Assembly: GCF_945859705.1 (NCBI RefSeq)
Contig: NC_079136.1
Location: 94,301,120-94,365,119 of the forward strand
From: Episyrphus balteatus
Taxonomy: Eukaryota; Arthropoda; Insecta; Diptera; Syrphidae
Reading direction: 5' to 3'
DNA: 64,000 nt
Shown here piece after piece: positions 36,117-47,886 of the stretch. The notes under the pieces are model-generated. The model searched no databases. It was not told the DNA's origin and saw only the letters and a list, made by a program, of their open reading frames with translations. Position 1 is the stretch's first letter. The number at the start of each line of letters is the position of its first letter. The position numbers and the translations under genes are program-made.

Positions 36117-37826
36117 CTGTAGATGAGGATTTAATTTAAAAATCATAAATAAATAAAAGAAATTGAGTACGGAATGAGTAACATAACAATGTAATTAATG
36201 ATTTGACACACAGACACAGCGAAATTTTTACTGAATATAAAATAGGATTTCATTGGGCGCCATTTTTAGGCTATATGATAATATTTTCTTTCTTTGATGT
36301 TGTCACAATCACATACACACATAAGATTTAATGTCGTTAGGAGTCCAAACGACTTCTAAGTTGCATGGTTTCCAAACGAGGTCTTCAAACAAGGAACAAC
36401 ACAATGTCATTTAAGTAAAAAAAAAAGCTTTTTATTGGGCGCCATTTGATAATGTTTTCCCTCTGGATTCAATGAAGTGACTGTTGCACCATATTTGATG
36501 AATAAATCACTTTTTTCTGCACCAAACAATAATTAGCCGATTGCGCGCAACGAACATATGTATAAAGAGATAACTTCTTAAAAAAAAAAAAAAACGTTTA
36601 CAATCAGCGCTATTCCACCCAAAATATTTGTGTTCGCCCGCAATTCTAAAAGCTATCATGAGTCTCATCCGAACGGAATTTATACTTTCTGCTTATCTAG
36701 CTTCTTGTTCGCCACCAAAATTTAAGCGATTAAAGAGCTGTCGAATACCTAGCATGTTACTTGAAAATAGGTTCAAAACACGGAAAATTTGCCGAACGTG
36801 AACAACTTTTCGCCCGGAACTCACAATAGGGGTAAAGTAAAATTTAATTTTTCCGGGGGGAATCTTGTTCATGTGAAACTCAGGATAGTGTGTGTTTGAA
36901 TCTAAACCACCATTTGTTTAATCACCACCAATATTTTGAAGTGGCAAATGGGATATGAGTATGCATTCTAAGATTATCCCAGTATTTTCCTTCTAATATC
37001 TGGCTCCGAATTGACAAATAAACGACATTAACTATCTTCTAACAATAGCTAACAATAAACTTATACCCTTCAACAAGAAAGAATTATTAAGATTATAGGT
37101 ATTAATCGTTTGTTGTTGTTTACAGTATAAAAAGATTACTCGGTTACATAAGTACTGAGATTCCACACAAAAACACGGCTTCTATTCAATTATTAAAATA
37201 AATCGTTTTTTAAAGAAAACTTTGAGATAGAATTTCAAAGAAAATACCAAAATTTCAATTTTTTTTTAAATTTTAAGGCCAAACAGAGTGGATTTAACCG
37301 CCAATTTTTTATACTTACCAAAACTTGAGTACCTCCCAGAATACCATTTGTTGGAAAAACAAAAAAAAATCATTTTGAAGTCTAGAAAAAAACTAGAGAT
37401 GTTTCCACGTTTGATTGAATGCTTGGAAATATGGACTTTCTGAATTTAAAACCTCTGTTTTCAAATATTCAAAATCAAACAAATGCAAACAAATAATTAT
37501 AATTATAAATACGCTTGTGTGCTTTTATTTTTTCAATACAAAAGTACAATTATGTTTTTTATCAACACCATAAATATAAATATTTTGTTCTTGCCAATTT
37601 AACATACATTCGTAATACTGATGATAATCATCATTTTGTATACCAGCATTTAACATTTCCACTACTTTCGTCTCAAACAAGGGAATGATTTAGGAAGACC
37701 ATAAATAAGCAATTTTTAGCTTATACATAATATACACGAACAAAATTTTGATATTAACTTAAAACTATATCAGATAACTAAATATACACAATTATGATAA
37801 ATTGTCCTAAATTATGATTAACTATT
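36117..37826. other. Interval between PLPP cassettes
   Basis: I searched for an N-terminal exon with a VR-LL-type first helix on the - strand and found none. One good donor at about 37316 would create a TGA when joined to cassette A. The sequence tattgggcgccattt occurs twice (near 36252 and 36436), the only repeat noticed. Confidence 0.45.
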
Positions 37827-40800
37827 TTATATCCATTTGTTTTCTTTGTCAGTACGTATAAGCGGCTGATTCTCATCTGTATCGTCCGCACCTGCATTAG
37901 TGGCAGAGCCAACAAAGCAGTTTGTTTTATTTGCTAAGATTCCACTTCTAGAAGAATACGCTCGATGGCAGTTTTTGGAGAAAATAGATGGAAAATATTG
38001 TCGGTATGACAAATATGACACACATATCCCAATCAATGAACCCACCAGCGCATCTTGCCAATGATGATGATAATCACATGTTCTGCTGACAGCCACTTCT
38101 AGTGCAACAAACATCGGCACCAATGAGATACATAGACGCCAAGATTGTCCTCGGCCACGATCATTAAAGACGTGAAGCTTTGAGGCCAAATAATATGACA
38201 TGAAACCAAAACCAGCAAATGACACTACAAAACAATTTGTATAAAATTTGAATAAATTAATGGCGTTTTCGATTGGCAGTCCGGAAGCGTCCGGAATCAT
38301 TCTGAAAGCGTTTTATTCGTACAAAACTGACAGTTTTGTGTGAATAAAATTTTTTCAGAATGATTCCGGACGCTTCCGGACTGCTAATCGAAAACGCCAT
38401 AAGTTTTTTTTTTTTTTAATCTCACTTGAAGAATGCCCACTGGGGAAACTTTTTCTGCCCTCTTCAATTACTTTTTGATCTCCTGTACATTGTTCGAAGC
38501 TTTCACCCATAACTCCATCGGGAAAACATCGATAAAAGAAATCTGGTCGTGGGCGTCCTACACTGATTTTAATGAGACTTGTCAGAAATCCAGTCATGGC
38601 CAAGCCAAGGGTAAAGGCAGAAAAAGCTTGTTTGAAATCTTTTTTATCCCGACACATCAGAAAATGGGTTGTTATAAGTACGATTGGAGCGACTAAAATC
38701 CAAAAGAGAGCAGTCGAAGCGGGGACATAGTCTTTGGAAATAGGATTTTTGTAAAGCCATACTTCTTCTGGGTGAATTTGTCGTTTAAATGATTCTGTTC
38801 GTTCCAGTTTTCTGCAGAAAATATACAAGCATAAAACTGAGAGAAGAGATAACGTTTACTTTTAAAGAAAGTTAAATAAAAATAAAACTTAAATCTGAGG
38901 GCCCTATTATGACTAGCGAATCGCTAGAAAAATTTGGCGAATCAATGTTATTGATCCTTTAATAAGCCATTTAGCGTTTTAAAAATTATATTTTCACATC
39001 GTTTTCTTTATTCTGACTGCATTGCGGGTAGATTGTTGTAGTTTTCTAATCGCAAGACCACGATATGAGTGTTTCCCAAATCGTACGACTTGAGTCGAAT
39101 GTTCTAATCGCGAGTCATAAAAGGGCCCTTATGGAGCAAAACCAACAGTCGATCTTTTACAGAACCATGGTGGTGAGAAATGCGATCAGACTACATTGCA
39201 ATAAAAAAAAAAACTCAAAAAAATACTCGGGCGGGAAAGGTTTTGACCAACTAATTTCTCATTATTACTATTATTACGAAATTGTTCTAAGATGGTCAAA
39301 TTTTGAAAACTTGTTTATACAAATTTGGTAAATTAATATGAAATAAAAAAACATAAAATTGTTCTTCAAAGTAAAGAAAACAAAAACTATAAAATAAATT
39401 GGAGCAGGAAAATTAGCATTTTTAGAAAAAAATTTAAAATCGTTAAACCATAAAAAAAGTATTTTTTTCTGAATAATTTTTAGAAAAAAATAATAAAAAA
39501 AAGTTGACCATATTTTAAATAATATTGATGAACACCTAAAACCAAATTACAACGAAATTCAATCTCCCGTTTTCGAAAACTTCATTACAATTTTTTTTTT
39601 ATTTTTTCAAAATTTTGTTTTTCATTATACCTATTTAAATACTTTTCGATACAAATTTTTTTTGAAATTGAATTAGTCATTTAAAAAATACTGTACTATG
39701 GCAGTCAATTACTGTTAATGTCCTGTTTCTTGCCTGCATAGGTATATTCTTCGCTTTTCATAATCTATTTAGTTTTTGTCGATTAAAACTAAAATTTGCC
39801 TTTTTTAATACTTGTCATTACTTTATACTAATCACACTTAATGTATTTTCGGGTTCAATGGTACCTTAAAGTAATTTAGCTTAAAGTAATTTGTTTGTGT
39901 TAACTTTTCTCTAAATGAATTTTTTCTCCATAAGACTCGAATCTAGACACTCTCGTTCAACATTCGTGCCCTTTTTTATTTTGACTTCCGTTTCCAATGT
40001 GTTCATAAAACTTTTAAAAAAATCACAAAATGCTTTGATTGACCCACAATAGAATTGAAAAGATAATATGCACGACTGGATCGCACGGACTTGCTCTTAT
40101 AATTTAAAATACAGCTTTCCGTTGGAAATTTATCGATTTGGTTATAATATGAGAAAAAAAAATTTTAAAAAACAACAAATTTTTTTTTTTTATTTTGTTC
40201 AATTTTTTTTTTTTTTTTTTGAGAAAAACTAGGTTTTGTTAGAATAGCTTAGACCACACCACACCAAATTTAATCGAAATCCTTAGAGTCGTTTTCGAAA
40301 AAAAAAATGCAATACAAAATTTGTATGGGAGGTACAAGTTCTAAAAGAGATATTAAAAAATAAAACAAAAAAAAAAAAACAACTTTAGAAATTTCGAAAA
40401 AATCATCTGTACCAATTTTCAAGAAAATCCTTCCACTGAACTTAATTTCTTCATCATCGCACAGTGGTTCCGTAGTAGGCCATAGGCCGAAATATCGATG
40501 TCAATATAATGACGTAATTTTTCGTTATATTTGTTATAAAAAACATATTCTTTAAGATGGCATAACAGAAATTTTGAGAAAAAAACGGAACTTTTCATAT
40601 CGATCATGAAAAGTTGTCGAATAAAAGTCTGCTTTCAGTGCTTTTTTTTGGTCCCGAATCAACTCAAACTTTTAAGTGTATTTTTCGGTTAAAATTATTT
40701 TTAAAGTTTTTTTTTTGTTATGGAACTTAAAGTTCAAGGTATGTACTATATTTAAAGAGTTTACAATTCTATTTTATTTAAAATTTTCAACAAAAAAACA

Positions 40801-43800
40801 GACTAGAAAAGGACAGGTTCAAATTCCATACTTTTGTTTTTCTTCTCACTTTAACGAAACTTTTAAATATGTTGTCATCAATATTTCATATACATAAATT
40901 TTCTCTAGCATGTGTAGTTTCCTAAACAATTGAATCTGTCTGCGAATAAGTGCGACGGGCTACGACTGACTCTTTCACACCCACTGCTTCAATTTTACTC
41001 ATATTTCTCATATCTAAAACTTTTGCATAGTATTTTTTTTTCTTTGAGTTTTTATGTTTTCTTTAAGTTTTTGTACATATTTTTATAAAAATATATGATA
41101 TTAAGCAAGCTTTAAATTTAAAATGTAATATAAAAATTATGACTGAAATTGAAAAAAAAAACCAAATAAATTATTTTAAAAAATAACTCATCATTTGTTT
41201 GTATGTATGTTGATTCAATTACATTACATTACGTTTTGTTATATACAAGATTTCTTTATAAATCAATTGCTTTTCATTTAAATTATTCTTTTTTATTGCA
41301 AAAAAAATACATTCTCACACATATTCATGTATATGTTGTTGCTATCCTTACCATAATCCCCTATGGCCGCCCTTTTTAGAAACCGGTACCACTGTGCATC
41401 GAAATGTTATGTCGTTTTCGATTGGTTTCACTCGAGGATTCACTCGTTCTGAAATCCAATAAAACGGTTTGAATCGCTTCCACTCAATTCTGTTTTTTTT
41501 TGCGTTTGTGTAAAATTTTATGTGTCAAAAATTTGAATTAATTTTTTTTCTGGCAAACGAATGACATGGATTAATGTTGAAAAATAATAATTATGAGGTC
41601 CACGACAAAGAAGATAATGATTATAAATAATTCCGTTGCTTTAATGCAACTATTTTTTTTTTTTTAATTAATTTTAATTTCAGAAAACAATTAATTCTTG
41701 AATAAAAAAAAAAACACACTGATTGAGTTTTTTTTGGCATTTCAATATTCATGTATTAGTACTTCTTGAGTGGATTCTGATTTGAAATCGAGAAGAGAAT
41801 TTCATTTTCATTCCAATAAAATGGTTTCAGAAGACTTCTGAATGATTCCGGACGCTTCCGGAAAGCCAATCGAAAACGACATTAGTTTTAATTAAAACCT
41901 TGAATTTTTTTGACACGAAACCAATACTTGTTCTATAGAGCAAGTAATAAGAAGTGACTTTTCCCGACAATCTAATGGTGCAGATTCGTGGATTTATCAA
42001 AAATATTTTAATGTCATCCAACATAAACCTTAAAAACGTTCAGCCCTATTTATAAATTCATCATAGACAGTGTATAGCACTATGTACTCTTTATAATGTC
42101 TTTAAACAGAAAATTGTTATTTATAACATTATGCAACGTTGCATAGAGATTGTATAAGCTAAATGCGTTTTTAGGTTGTTTAGAGTCTGAATAAGAATAT
42201 ATTTTGCTTAAATGTCATTTGAACATCACATAATTTTCAAAAAAAAAAAAGAAAACATAGCAATGATTTGTTCTTTCTTCATTGAAGAATATATTTTTTG
42301 GATTACTTTTGCAATTAAGTGAACAATTTGAAATAAACTAAAACAAAAAATAAGAAATTTAGAGATTTTTTCCTGATATAATTTCCTGATTTTATGTACA
42401 ATGTATGACATCAAGAACTTCAGCTCAAGTTTTTGTTTATTTTCGAATTTGATGGAGTTGTTTTATCGACAGATAGAGTTGTTTATCGTGATTAAAAGTA
42501 CTAATTTTGCATTTTTAGTACTTATTTGGACACAAACCTAGCATAACTATAATGGCTAAGAAAATATATTGTATAACTATGGAGCCGTTTAGAAGCTGTT
42601 TAGTGAAATCTAATAAATAAGGCTGGTTATGTTTAGAAGTGTTTAAGTTTTACAATAAAGCATTGAAAAAATTAACTGAAATATGATTCTACATAAAATC
42701 TTCAAGAAATTTGCTTTTTTTAACCAACAGCTTCGAGATTTCGTTTGAGAGTTTTCAAATGATTCAAATTATAAAAAATAACAAAAAACTCGAAAATACT
42801 CAAAACTGTTGTTTAAAAGCACTCAAATTAATATTATATTTTTTTGTTTTGAGTCGAGTTGAATATTTTGTATGGAGTTATTAAAAAAACATTTTCCCAT
42901 TTTTTTTGAATTGTAATTTTTGTTAATATGTATCACTTAATACATATATTTATTTAAATTTAATTTATTGTATTGTAATAACTTTTTGGTTCTTTTTGGC
43001 TGTCTTCGACACTAGATCCTAAAGATCTATAGATTGCAGCCACTTTATTAATTTTTGTAACTAGTATATATTTTTATTGCTTATTATTTTTAAGGGTTCA
43101 GTGTCAAAAATTGATAAAGAAATAAATTAAATTGAAATTGGATTTTTTTTTTTTTTTGCAGAAACCGGCTAAAACTTGAAAAGTTTTAGTAACTCAATCA
43201 ACCACATCATATTTGAAATGATTATGAATCTGTTATTTAATATCTAAACAAACCTTAAGCATAGGGATGTGAGACTGAACTAAAATTAATGATGTTAAGA
43301 AATAGATAGGATATTAGACTGCAAGCTTTTATAAATACAAGGTCTCAAATCAGTCTAATTTATAAAGGGTTCAAACTTTTCAATGATCTACCAAATAATT
43401 TTAAACAACTAAGTAATAAGTTTGAATTTAAAAAAGAAGTAATAAATTTTGTTAAACAATCTATTTAATTGCCAATGCCATTGTAAATGACATATTATAT
43501 TTTTATATACCTATTATAATATTTATTGTAATTATTAATAGCAAATTTAGCTAAATAAATTGGGAGAATTCTCTCGTTAAACAAAATAAAATGTTTCTAT
43601 TTTTAAGGCTTGGTTGGCCACACCGAAGAGTACATGCGGTAGCGGTACGTGTAAATGTATGAAACAAATTCCAAACTGGAACAACAACGTTTAGGTGTGG
43701 AATATTTTTCACACAACTACCCGTACCGCTACCGCATGTACCCTTCGGTGTGGCCAAGCCTTTTATATTCCATTGTTCCTACTTCGATGTGAAATATTTT

Positions 43801-44873
43801 TAACTTTTTCAAATTTTTTTACATTTTCTTGTAAGTATTATTTTAGTTACAATAATTTCATTTATTAAGATATTTGATAAAAACAAAAAAGGCAAAGTGT
43901 ACAAAGTATTTCGCAATTCTTTTAAGAACCAGTTAACGAATCTCTTTCATCAGCAATTATTAATACCATGAGTTGAAACAGCTACATTATGACTTTAACG
44001 TGATAAACTGGTACTATGTTTATGATATCTTATCTTAACTTTAGCTGCCTTCGAAACATTGATAACCCTCAAGCTTAACTTTTTCACAAACAGCAAAATA
44101 ACTGACCAAATAAACTTAGCACATAAGAAAACCTTAGAGCTAAGCAATATTATAATAAAATAATGATATTATAGATACTTACGCTGTACCGTAAACAAGT
44201 AAAACCCTAACAGCAATCTCAACGAAAATATTTACATATCGCATCAAGATACTGCTTTGTGAAGCAGCGACCCCAGTTGAATTGGTTGCAGACGTCTGAC
44301 GTTGAAGAGAATTCGGTCTCATTGTATCACCAGATGACTTCCCTCTGTATTCCATACAATCACCAACTGTCGTAACTTGGTTTGATTGACTTTCGTCAGA
44401 ACTTTCACTTAATGTTTGTCGACGATGTGGTTTTTCCATTAAAGAACTCGACTTCGCGCTACTCTTGACCGATGACGACGAATTACTGAGTAAATCACTA
44501 GATTTCCTACAGCAATGATGGTCTTCAACTAATTGTTTTTTCTATACAAAAAATTAAAAAAAAGATATTTTTTTTTTCATATTATAAGATAAACAAAAAA
44601 ATACCAATCCAATCGATATGACTTGGCACAAATGACTACAGTCAATTGAATCAAATCAGATGAGATAAGGTTTTTATTAGAAAGATATTGATGATATTTA
44701 CATACTGTTGCGGATTTTTGTTCCGTGTGAAATTTATCTTGAATAATGTCACCCGTGTATGGTGGGTCTTTTTCTGGTTGACTGGTTGTTGTAGCAGAAA
44801 CAGAAACTGTCATAGCATTTCGATGACGCAGTTTGACATCTTGGTCATTCAGACTACTGGAGGAGGATAACAT
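37827..44873 (-). CDS. Phospholipid phosphatase (PLPP4/5 type), complete gene with cassette B
   Basis: Four coding exons on the - strand with matching phases: 44873-44706, 44541-44183, 38811-38426 and 38224-37827; 436 residues. The first 155 or so residues are Ser/Thr-rich and disordered, absent from human PLPP4/5 (about 265-270 residues). The family's first helix follows (MRYVNIFVEIAVRVLLVYGTA region), then KRQIHPEEVWLYKNP. The PAP2 motifs are KISVGRPRPDF with RCFPDG, PSGHSS, and SRTCDYHHHWQD, which carry the catalytic histidines. A hydrophilic tail ends ENKWI. It is a membrane lipid-phosphate phosphatase of phosphatidic acid signalling. The start is uncertain: ATG at 44873 is the first in an exon that could extend to an acceptor near 44911 in open frame (CNRKGFKSQ...), so a further upstream exon is possible. 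Translation from the internal Met before RYVN would give the family's usual length. The 5.4-kb third intron is full of MITEs. Confidence 0.85.
38261..38399. mobile_element. PIF/Harbinger-like MITE, copy 2 (139 bp)
   Basis: The hairpin TGGCGTTTTCGATTGGCAGTCCGG...CCGGACTGCTAATCGAAAACGCCA has TAA duplications at 38258-38260 and 38400-38402. It fills most of the 201-bp last intron of the PLPP gene and ends 26 bp from the end of the upstream exon. Confidence 0.88.
38898..39131. mobile_element. MITE with GGGCCCTATTATGACT ends
   Basis: agggccctattatgactagcgaatcgc is mirrored by gcgagtcataaaagggccctt. It is about 234 bp, lies in the large PLPP intron and shows no coding capacity. Confidence 0.68.
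39132..41409. other. PLPP intron sequence without recognised content
   Basis: AT-rich sequence with A- and T-runs. Short open frames at 40419-40607 and 40676-40897 have no family signature. No hairpin element was recognised. Confidence 0.4.
41410..41881. mobile_element. PIF/Harbinger-like MITE, copy 3 (472 bp)
   Basis: The ends are TGTCGTTTTCGATTGG and CCAATCGAAAACGACA, with TTA duplications at 41407-41409 and 41882-41884. The inner right end (gattccggacgcttccgga) matches copy 2. The interior is long and AT-rich with no transposase. Confidence 0.87.
42041..42627. repeat. Possible MITE with CAGCC-TATTTAT ends
   Basis: cagccctatttata at 42041 is loosely inverted at 42614-42627 (ataaataaggctg). 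Interior blocks such as gtttagag and gtttagaagctgttt are similar. The arms are weak, so this is tentative. Confidence 0.4.
43334..43468 (+). mobile_element. 3' end of a non-LTR retrotransposon (C-terminal tail)
   Basis: An open frame reads NTRSQISLIYKGFKLFNDLP, then FKKEVINFVKQSI and a stop. The NTR...Y-KG-K-FN-LP pattern is the usual C-terminus of CR1/L2-type reverse transcriptases. An AT-rich tail with TAAATAAA follows. The upstream part is missing (5' truncation). It lies in the PLPP intron, opposite in orientation to the gene. Confidence 0.65.
43605..43762. mobile_element. MITE, GGCTTGG family, copy 3
   Basis: aaggcttgg(ttgg)ccacaccgaagagtacatgcggtagcgg is mirrored by ccgctaccgcatgtacccttcggtgtggccaagcctt. 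A 4-bp ttgg duplication sits inside the left end. It lies in the PLPP intron 420 bp from exon 2. Confidence 0.82.
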
Positions 44874-44910
44874 AGCCAAAAATTGTGATTTGAAACCTTT
44901 GCGATTACAC

Positions 44911-45498
44911 TAAGACAATAATAAAGCAAAAGCACCAAGATTATCTCCACCACCGGCAAATATTGGATTATAAATAATATTTTTTGGGTAGTTTATTATA
45001 TAAGCGCTACTGATAAAAAAATAAAGCTAAAAAAAAAATCTAGAGGTGAGTTTTGTTTACTTGATAAATTATTCATATTTATAGCACATGCGTTTTAATT
45101 GTGCCGATTATTACCTATCCCTTAGAAGTTAGGAATAATGAAACGAGAATGACATCATTTATCTAATAATAATGTGAGAATGAATTTTAAAATTTCTAAA
45201 GAAGCAATTTACTTGTAATAAAGTTCAATTGATTGTACCTAGCTGTTATTTGTTTTCCTTGTTTATTTTTTTTTATGAAAATTAATTTTGTAATTAGAAA
45301 GCACAAAAATGAGGAAATTGAATTTGAATTTTGATTTTTGATGAGAGAGAGGTAGTGAGCTTTTTCAAGACAGCTGTTTTGTATGGTTTCGTTAAAATTA
45401 AGTGTGCTTGTGTGGAACAGATTTTCGGTGTTGACACTTTATTTAAACGAAAGATATGAAAGCATTCAAGGCATATTTTTACTACTAAAATCGATGGA
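44911..45498. other. Upstream flank of the PLPP gene
   Basis: Presumed promoter and 5' UTR side of the - strand PLPP gene. No clear TATA box, initiator or further coding exon was recognised. Confidence 0.35.
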
Positions 45499-45517
45499 TG
45501 GCACAGTACACATAATA

Positions 45518-45753
45518 CATGGTATAAAAAGAGAAGGTATGATCATTAGAAAAAACTCAGTATCGAGAACTGTCAAAACTTATGGCTACTTAAGGTTTTG
45601 ACAGCCCAGCCCATTGAAATTGTTGTTGTAAACAAATTTGTCTTTGAAATTGTTGTTGCTTTTGACTTTGCCAAATGCCAAACGTCAAAACCTTATTACC
45701 CCATTTTGTAAGATGGCGGCTCTAATGATCATACCTTATCTTTTTATACCATG
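45518..45753 (+). mobile_element. MULE-like 236-bp MITE, copy 2
   Basis: Same ends and length as the copy at 1389. An exact 9-bp duplication, cacataata, lies at 45509-45517 and 45754-45762. It inserted in the terminal sequence of a CACAGTACACATAA element. Confidence 0.92.
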
Positions 45754-45776
45754 CACATAATAAGGTAATATATTCC

Positions 45777-46163
45777 CACAGTACACATAAAAAGGTAATA
45801 TATTCCGAACTGACATTGGTCGCCAGATTGTCAAAACATGACACTTTGGCGACCAATGTCAGCTACCGAATTCTTAATTATTTAAAATACCGACGAAAAA
45901 CGCACAAAAACCGATAAACCACGCACACCACTAATTTTTAAACAATTATTTACCATTTTCCGCGATGAAACACGAAGAAAATTTGTTATTTTTCAATTTA
46001 TAATATTTTTAAATGACATTTTATAAATTAAAACAAAAACAAATTTCCTGTTTACTGCGATTAAAATATAAAAATTAAAAGCCGACCTGATAGATTGGTG
46101 CCCATTTTTGACAAACAAATTTTGACAACGTTCGGAATATATTACCTTATTATGTGTACTGTG
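45777..46163. mobile_element. CACAGTACACATAA inverted-repeat element, 9-bp duplication
   Basis: The ends cacagtacacataaaaaggtaatatattccgaac and gttcggaatatattaccttattatgtgtactgtg form inverted repeats of about 34 bp around a 387-bp element. An exact 9-bp duplication, atatattcc, lies at 45768-45776 and 46164-46172. The target was itself an end of the same family (cacagtacacataataaggtaat at 45502 once the MULE MITE is ignored). Confidence 0.87.
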
Positions 46164-46172
46164 ATATATTCC

Positions 46173-47042
46173 GACCTGAGGTGCGTTCTTTTTCTAACAA
46201 TAGTTAACTATTGTTAACTATCGTTAACTTTTGTCGTTCCTAAACTACAAAATAGTTACAATTTGTAACTATTTGACAGATGAACATCGTTCCTAAACTC
46301 GTTTTGAAGTGTCAAATAGTTACAAATCGTAACTATTTCCAACTCACCTCCATGGTATGAGTTGAAGACTCATGAGATTAGAGGTATTCACGATCCGATG
46401 CAACTGGTCTAGTATCATTGCAAAAGTGCAAAAGTGTAAAATCTTACAACACTACAACAACAAAATATATGGATTGAAATTTTACAATGGTCTTGCACTT
46501 TTGCTATACCCTAACCCTATTGCAAAATAAAAATACAATGGTGTAAAATTATTATTGACAGATGGCAGCTCACCGTCGCGTCGCCCATGATAAACAGTTT
46601 GTCTTTTTTATTCTATTTATAAGGGTTGTCGCTACTCATATGTCCCGTAATTTAGTTTCTTTTGATGTAAAATAATTAGTGAAAATTAATTAACCCGAAC
46701 AAAACAAAGAATTAAATTATAAAAAATGGAAAAAAAAGAAGAAGCAACGGTGGAGGAAAAAAAATAGCATGGATTTCATTCATGCTTCAATATTTACTGT
46801 GGATAAGAAGAGGGGCGTTCACGATCTATTGTAAAAAAATAAAATTTTACATTTTTACAAAACTAACTTAAGGATTTTTTTCTTTTGGAAATAAGCGGAA
46901 TAAAATGAAAATAAAAACAGAGTTTTGCAATTTTATGATGCAAGAGAATTTATTTTGACTAAAAAAACATTATTTTTGTTATAATTATGCAAATAAAAAT
47001 ATTTTCAAAACAATTTTTTTTTGTGTTTGACATTTTAACAAT
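46173..47042. other. Gene-free stretch with short TAACTATTG repeats
   Basis: 46185-46350 has imperfect inverted and direct copies of aatagtta-c and gttcctaaact. The rest is AT-rich and carries no recognised gene. Confidence 0.4.
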
Positions 47043-47877
47043 AGGTGTGTTTTTTTGTTTATCTATATAGATTTTGTGCAAAAAAACGACATCGAGATTT
47101 TTGAAATCAAAACAATTTACGTGTTAAAAACAACAAAAACTTTATCTGTATAGATTTTTGAAAAATCCAGATAATTATCCAGATTTTACTTTCTCTCGAT
47201 AAAAACAGTAGTGCCAAGGTACTTTATTTGTTGTGTTCATACAAAAATATCTGAAAATATTAACAAAAAAAAAAAAGCAGAGAAAACGAGGTTTGAAAAA
47301 AACTCTCATAGAAAAAAATAATCAAAAAATTGTTTGACATGGTTGCATTGAAACGTTAATATCTCGAGATATACGCAATGCACTTTTCAGATAAAAGTCT
47401 TAAATGGATCCTTATAAGATTGTTGAACAGATATGTATATAAAATTACCAAAGTTTTTTCGAAAAATTAGAAATAAAAATAAAAAAGTTTTCACATTTGA
47501 TTTTTAAAAAATCGAAAAAAAATTCAATATGGTTACCTTCAAACGCTTATAACACAAGAACGACGCAACTAATGTTAATGGTCATGGTCTTAAAATGTAG
47601 CTAAGAATATACAGATAATTTTTGGTTTTTTGTGAAAAAACAATTTTTTTGAATCCAACATGGATGCCATGGCCATATGAAAATTTTTGTTTGCATCCAA
47701 CATGGATGTAATGGCCTTCCCACTTCGGAGTTAAAATAAAAAAAAACAAAAGCAACATTTTTGACAGACAGCTGCCAAAGTATATGTACAGTGGTGCCAA
47801 ATATTTGCATGGATTTCAAAAATCCCGATGTCGTTTTTTTGCACAAAATCTATATAGATAAACAAAAAAACACACCT
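47043..47877. mobile_element. Inverted-repeat element with AGGTGTGTTTTTT ends, 835 bp
   Basis: aggtgtgtttttttgtttatctatatagattttgtgcaaaaaaacgacatcgagatttttgaaatc is repeated inverted at the right end (47812-47877). The interior is not palindromic and has no recognisable transposase frame. A second element with the same first 13 bp lies at 52606. Confidence 0.83.
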
Positions 47878-47886
47878 AATTATCCA

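Noticed and set aside
37316..37365. First exon for PLPP cassette A ending at a good GTAAGT donor
   Set aside because: Joining to cassette A in the required phase creates a TGA at the junction, and the peptide does not resemble the PLPP first helix.
44874..44879. PLPP start at 44879
   Set aside because: The codon there is TTG. The first ATG is at 44873.
47582..47846. Paired open frames near 47.7 kb as a small gene
   Set aside because: They lie in the inverted-repeat element 47043-47877 and contain direct repeats (aacatggatg) without any family signature.
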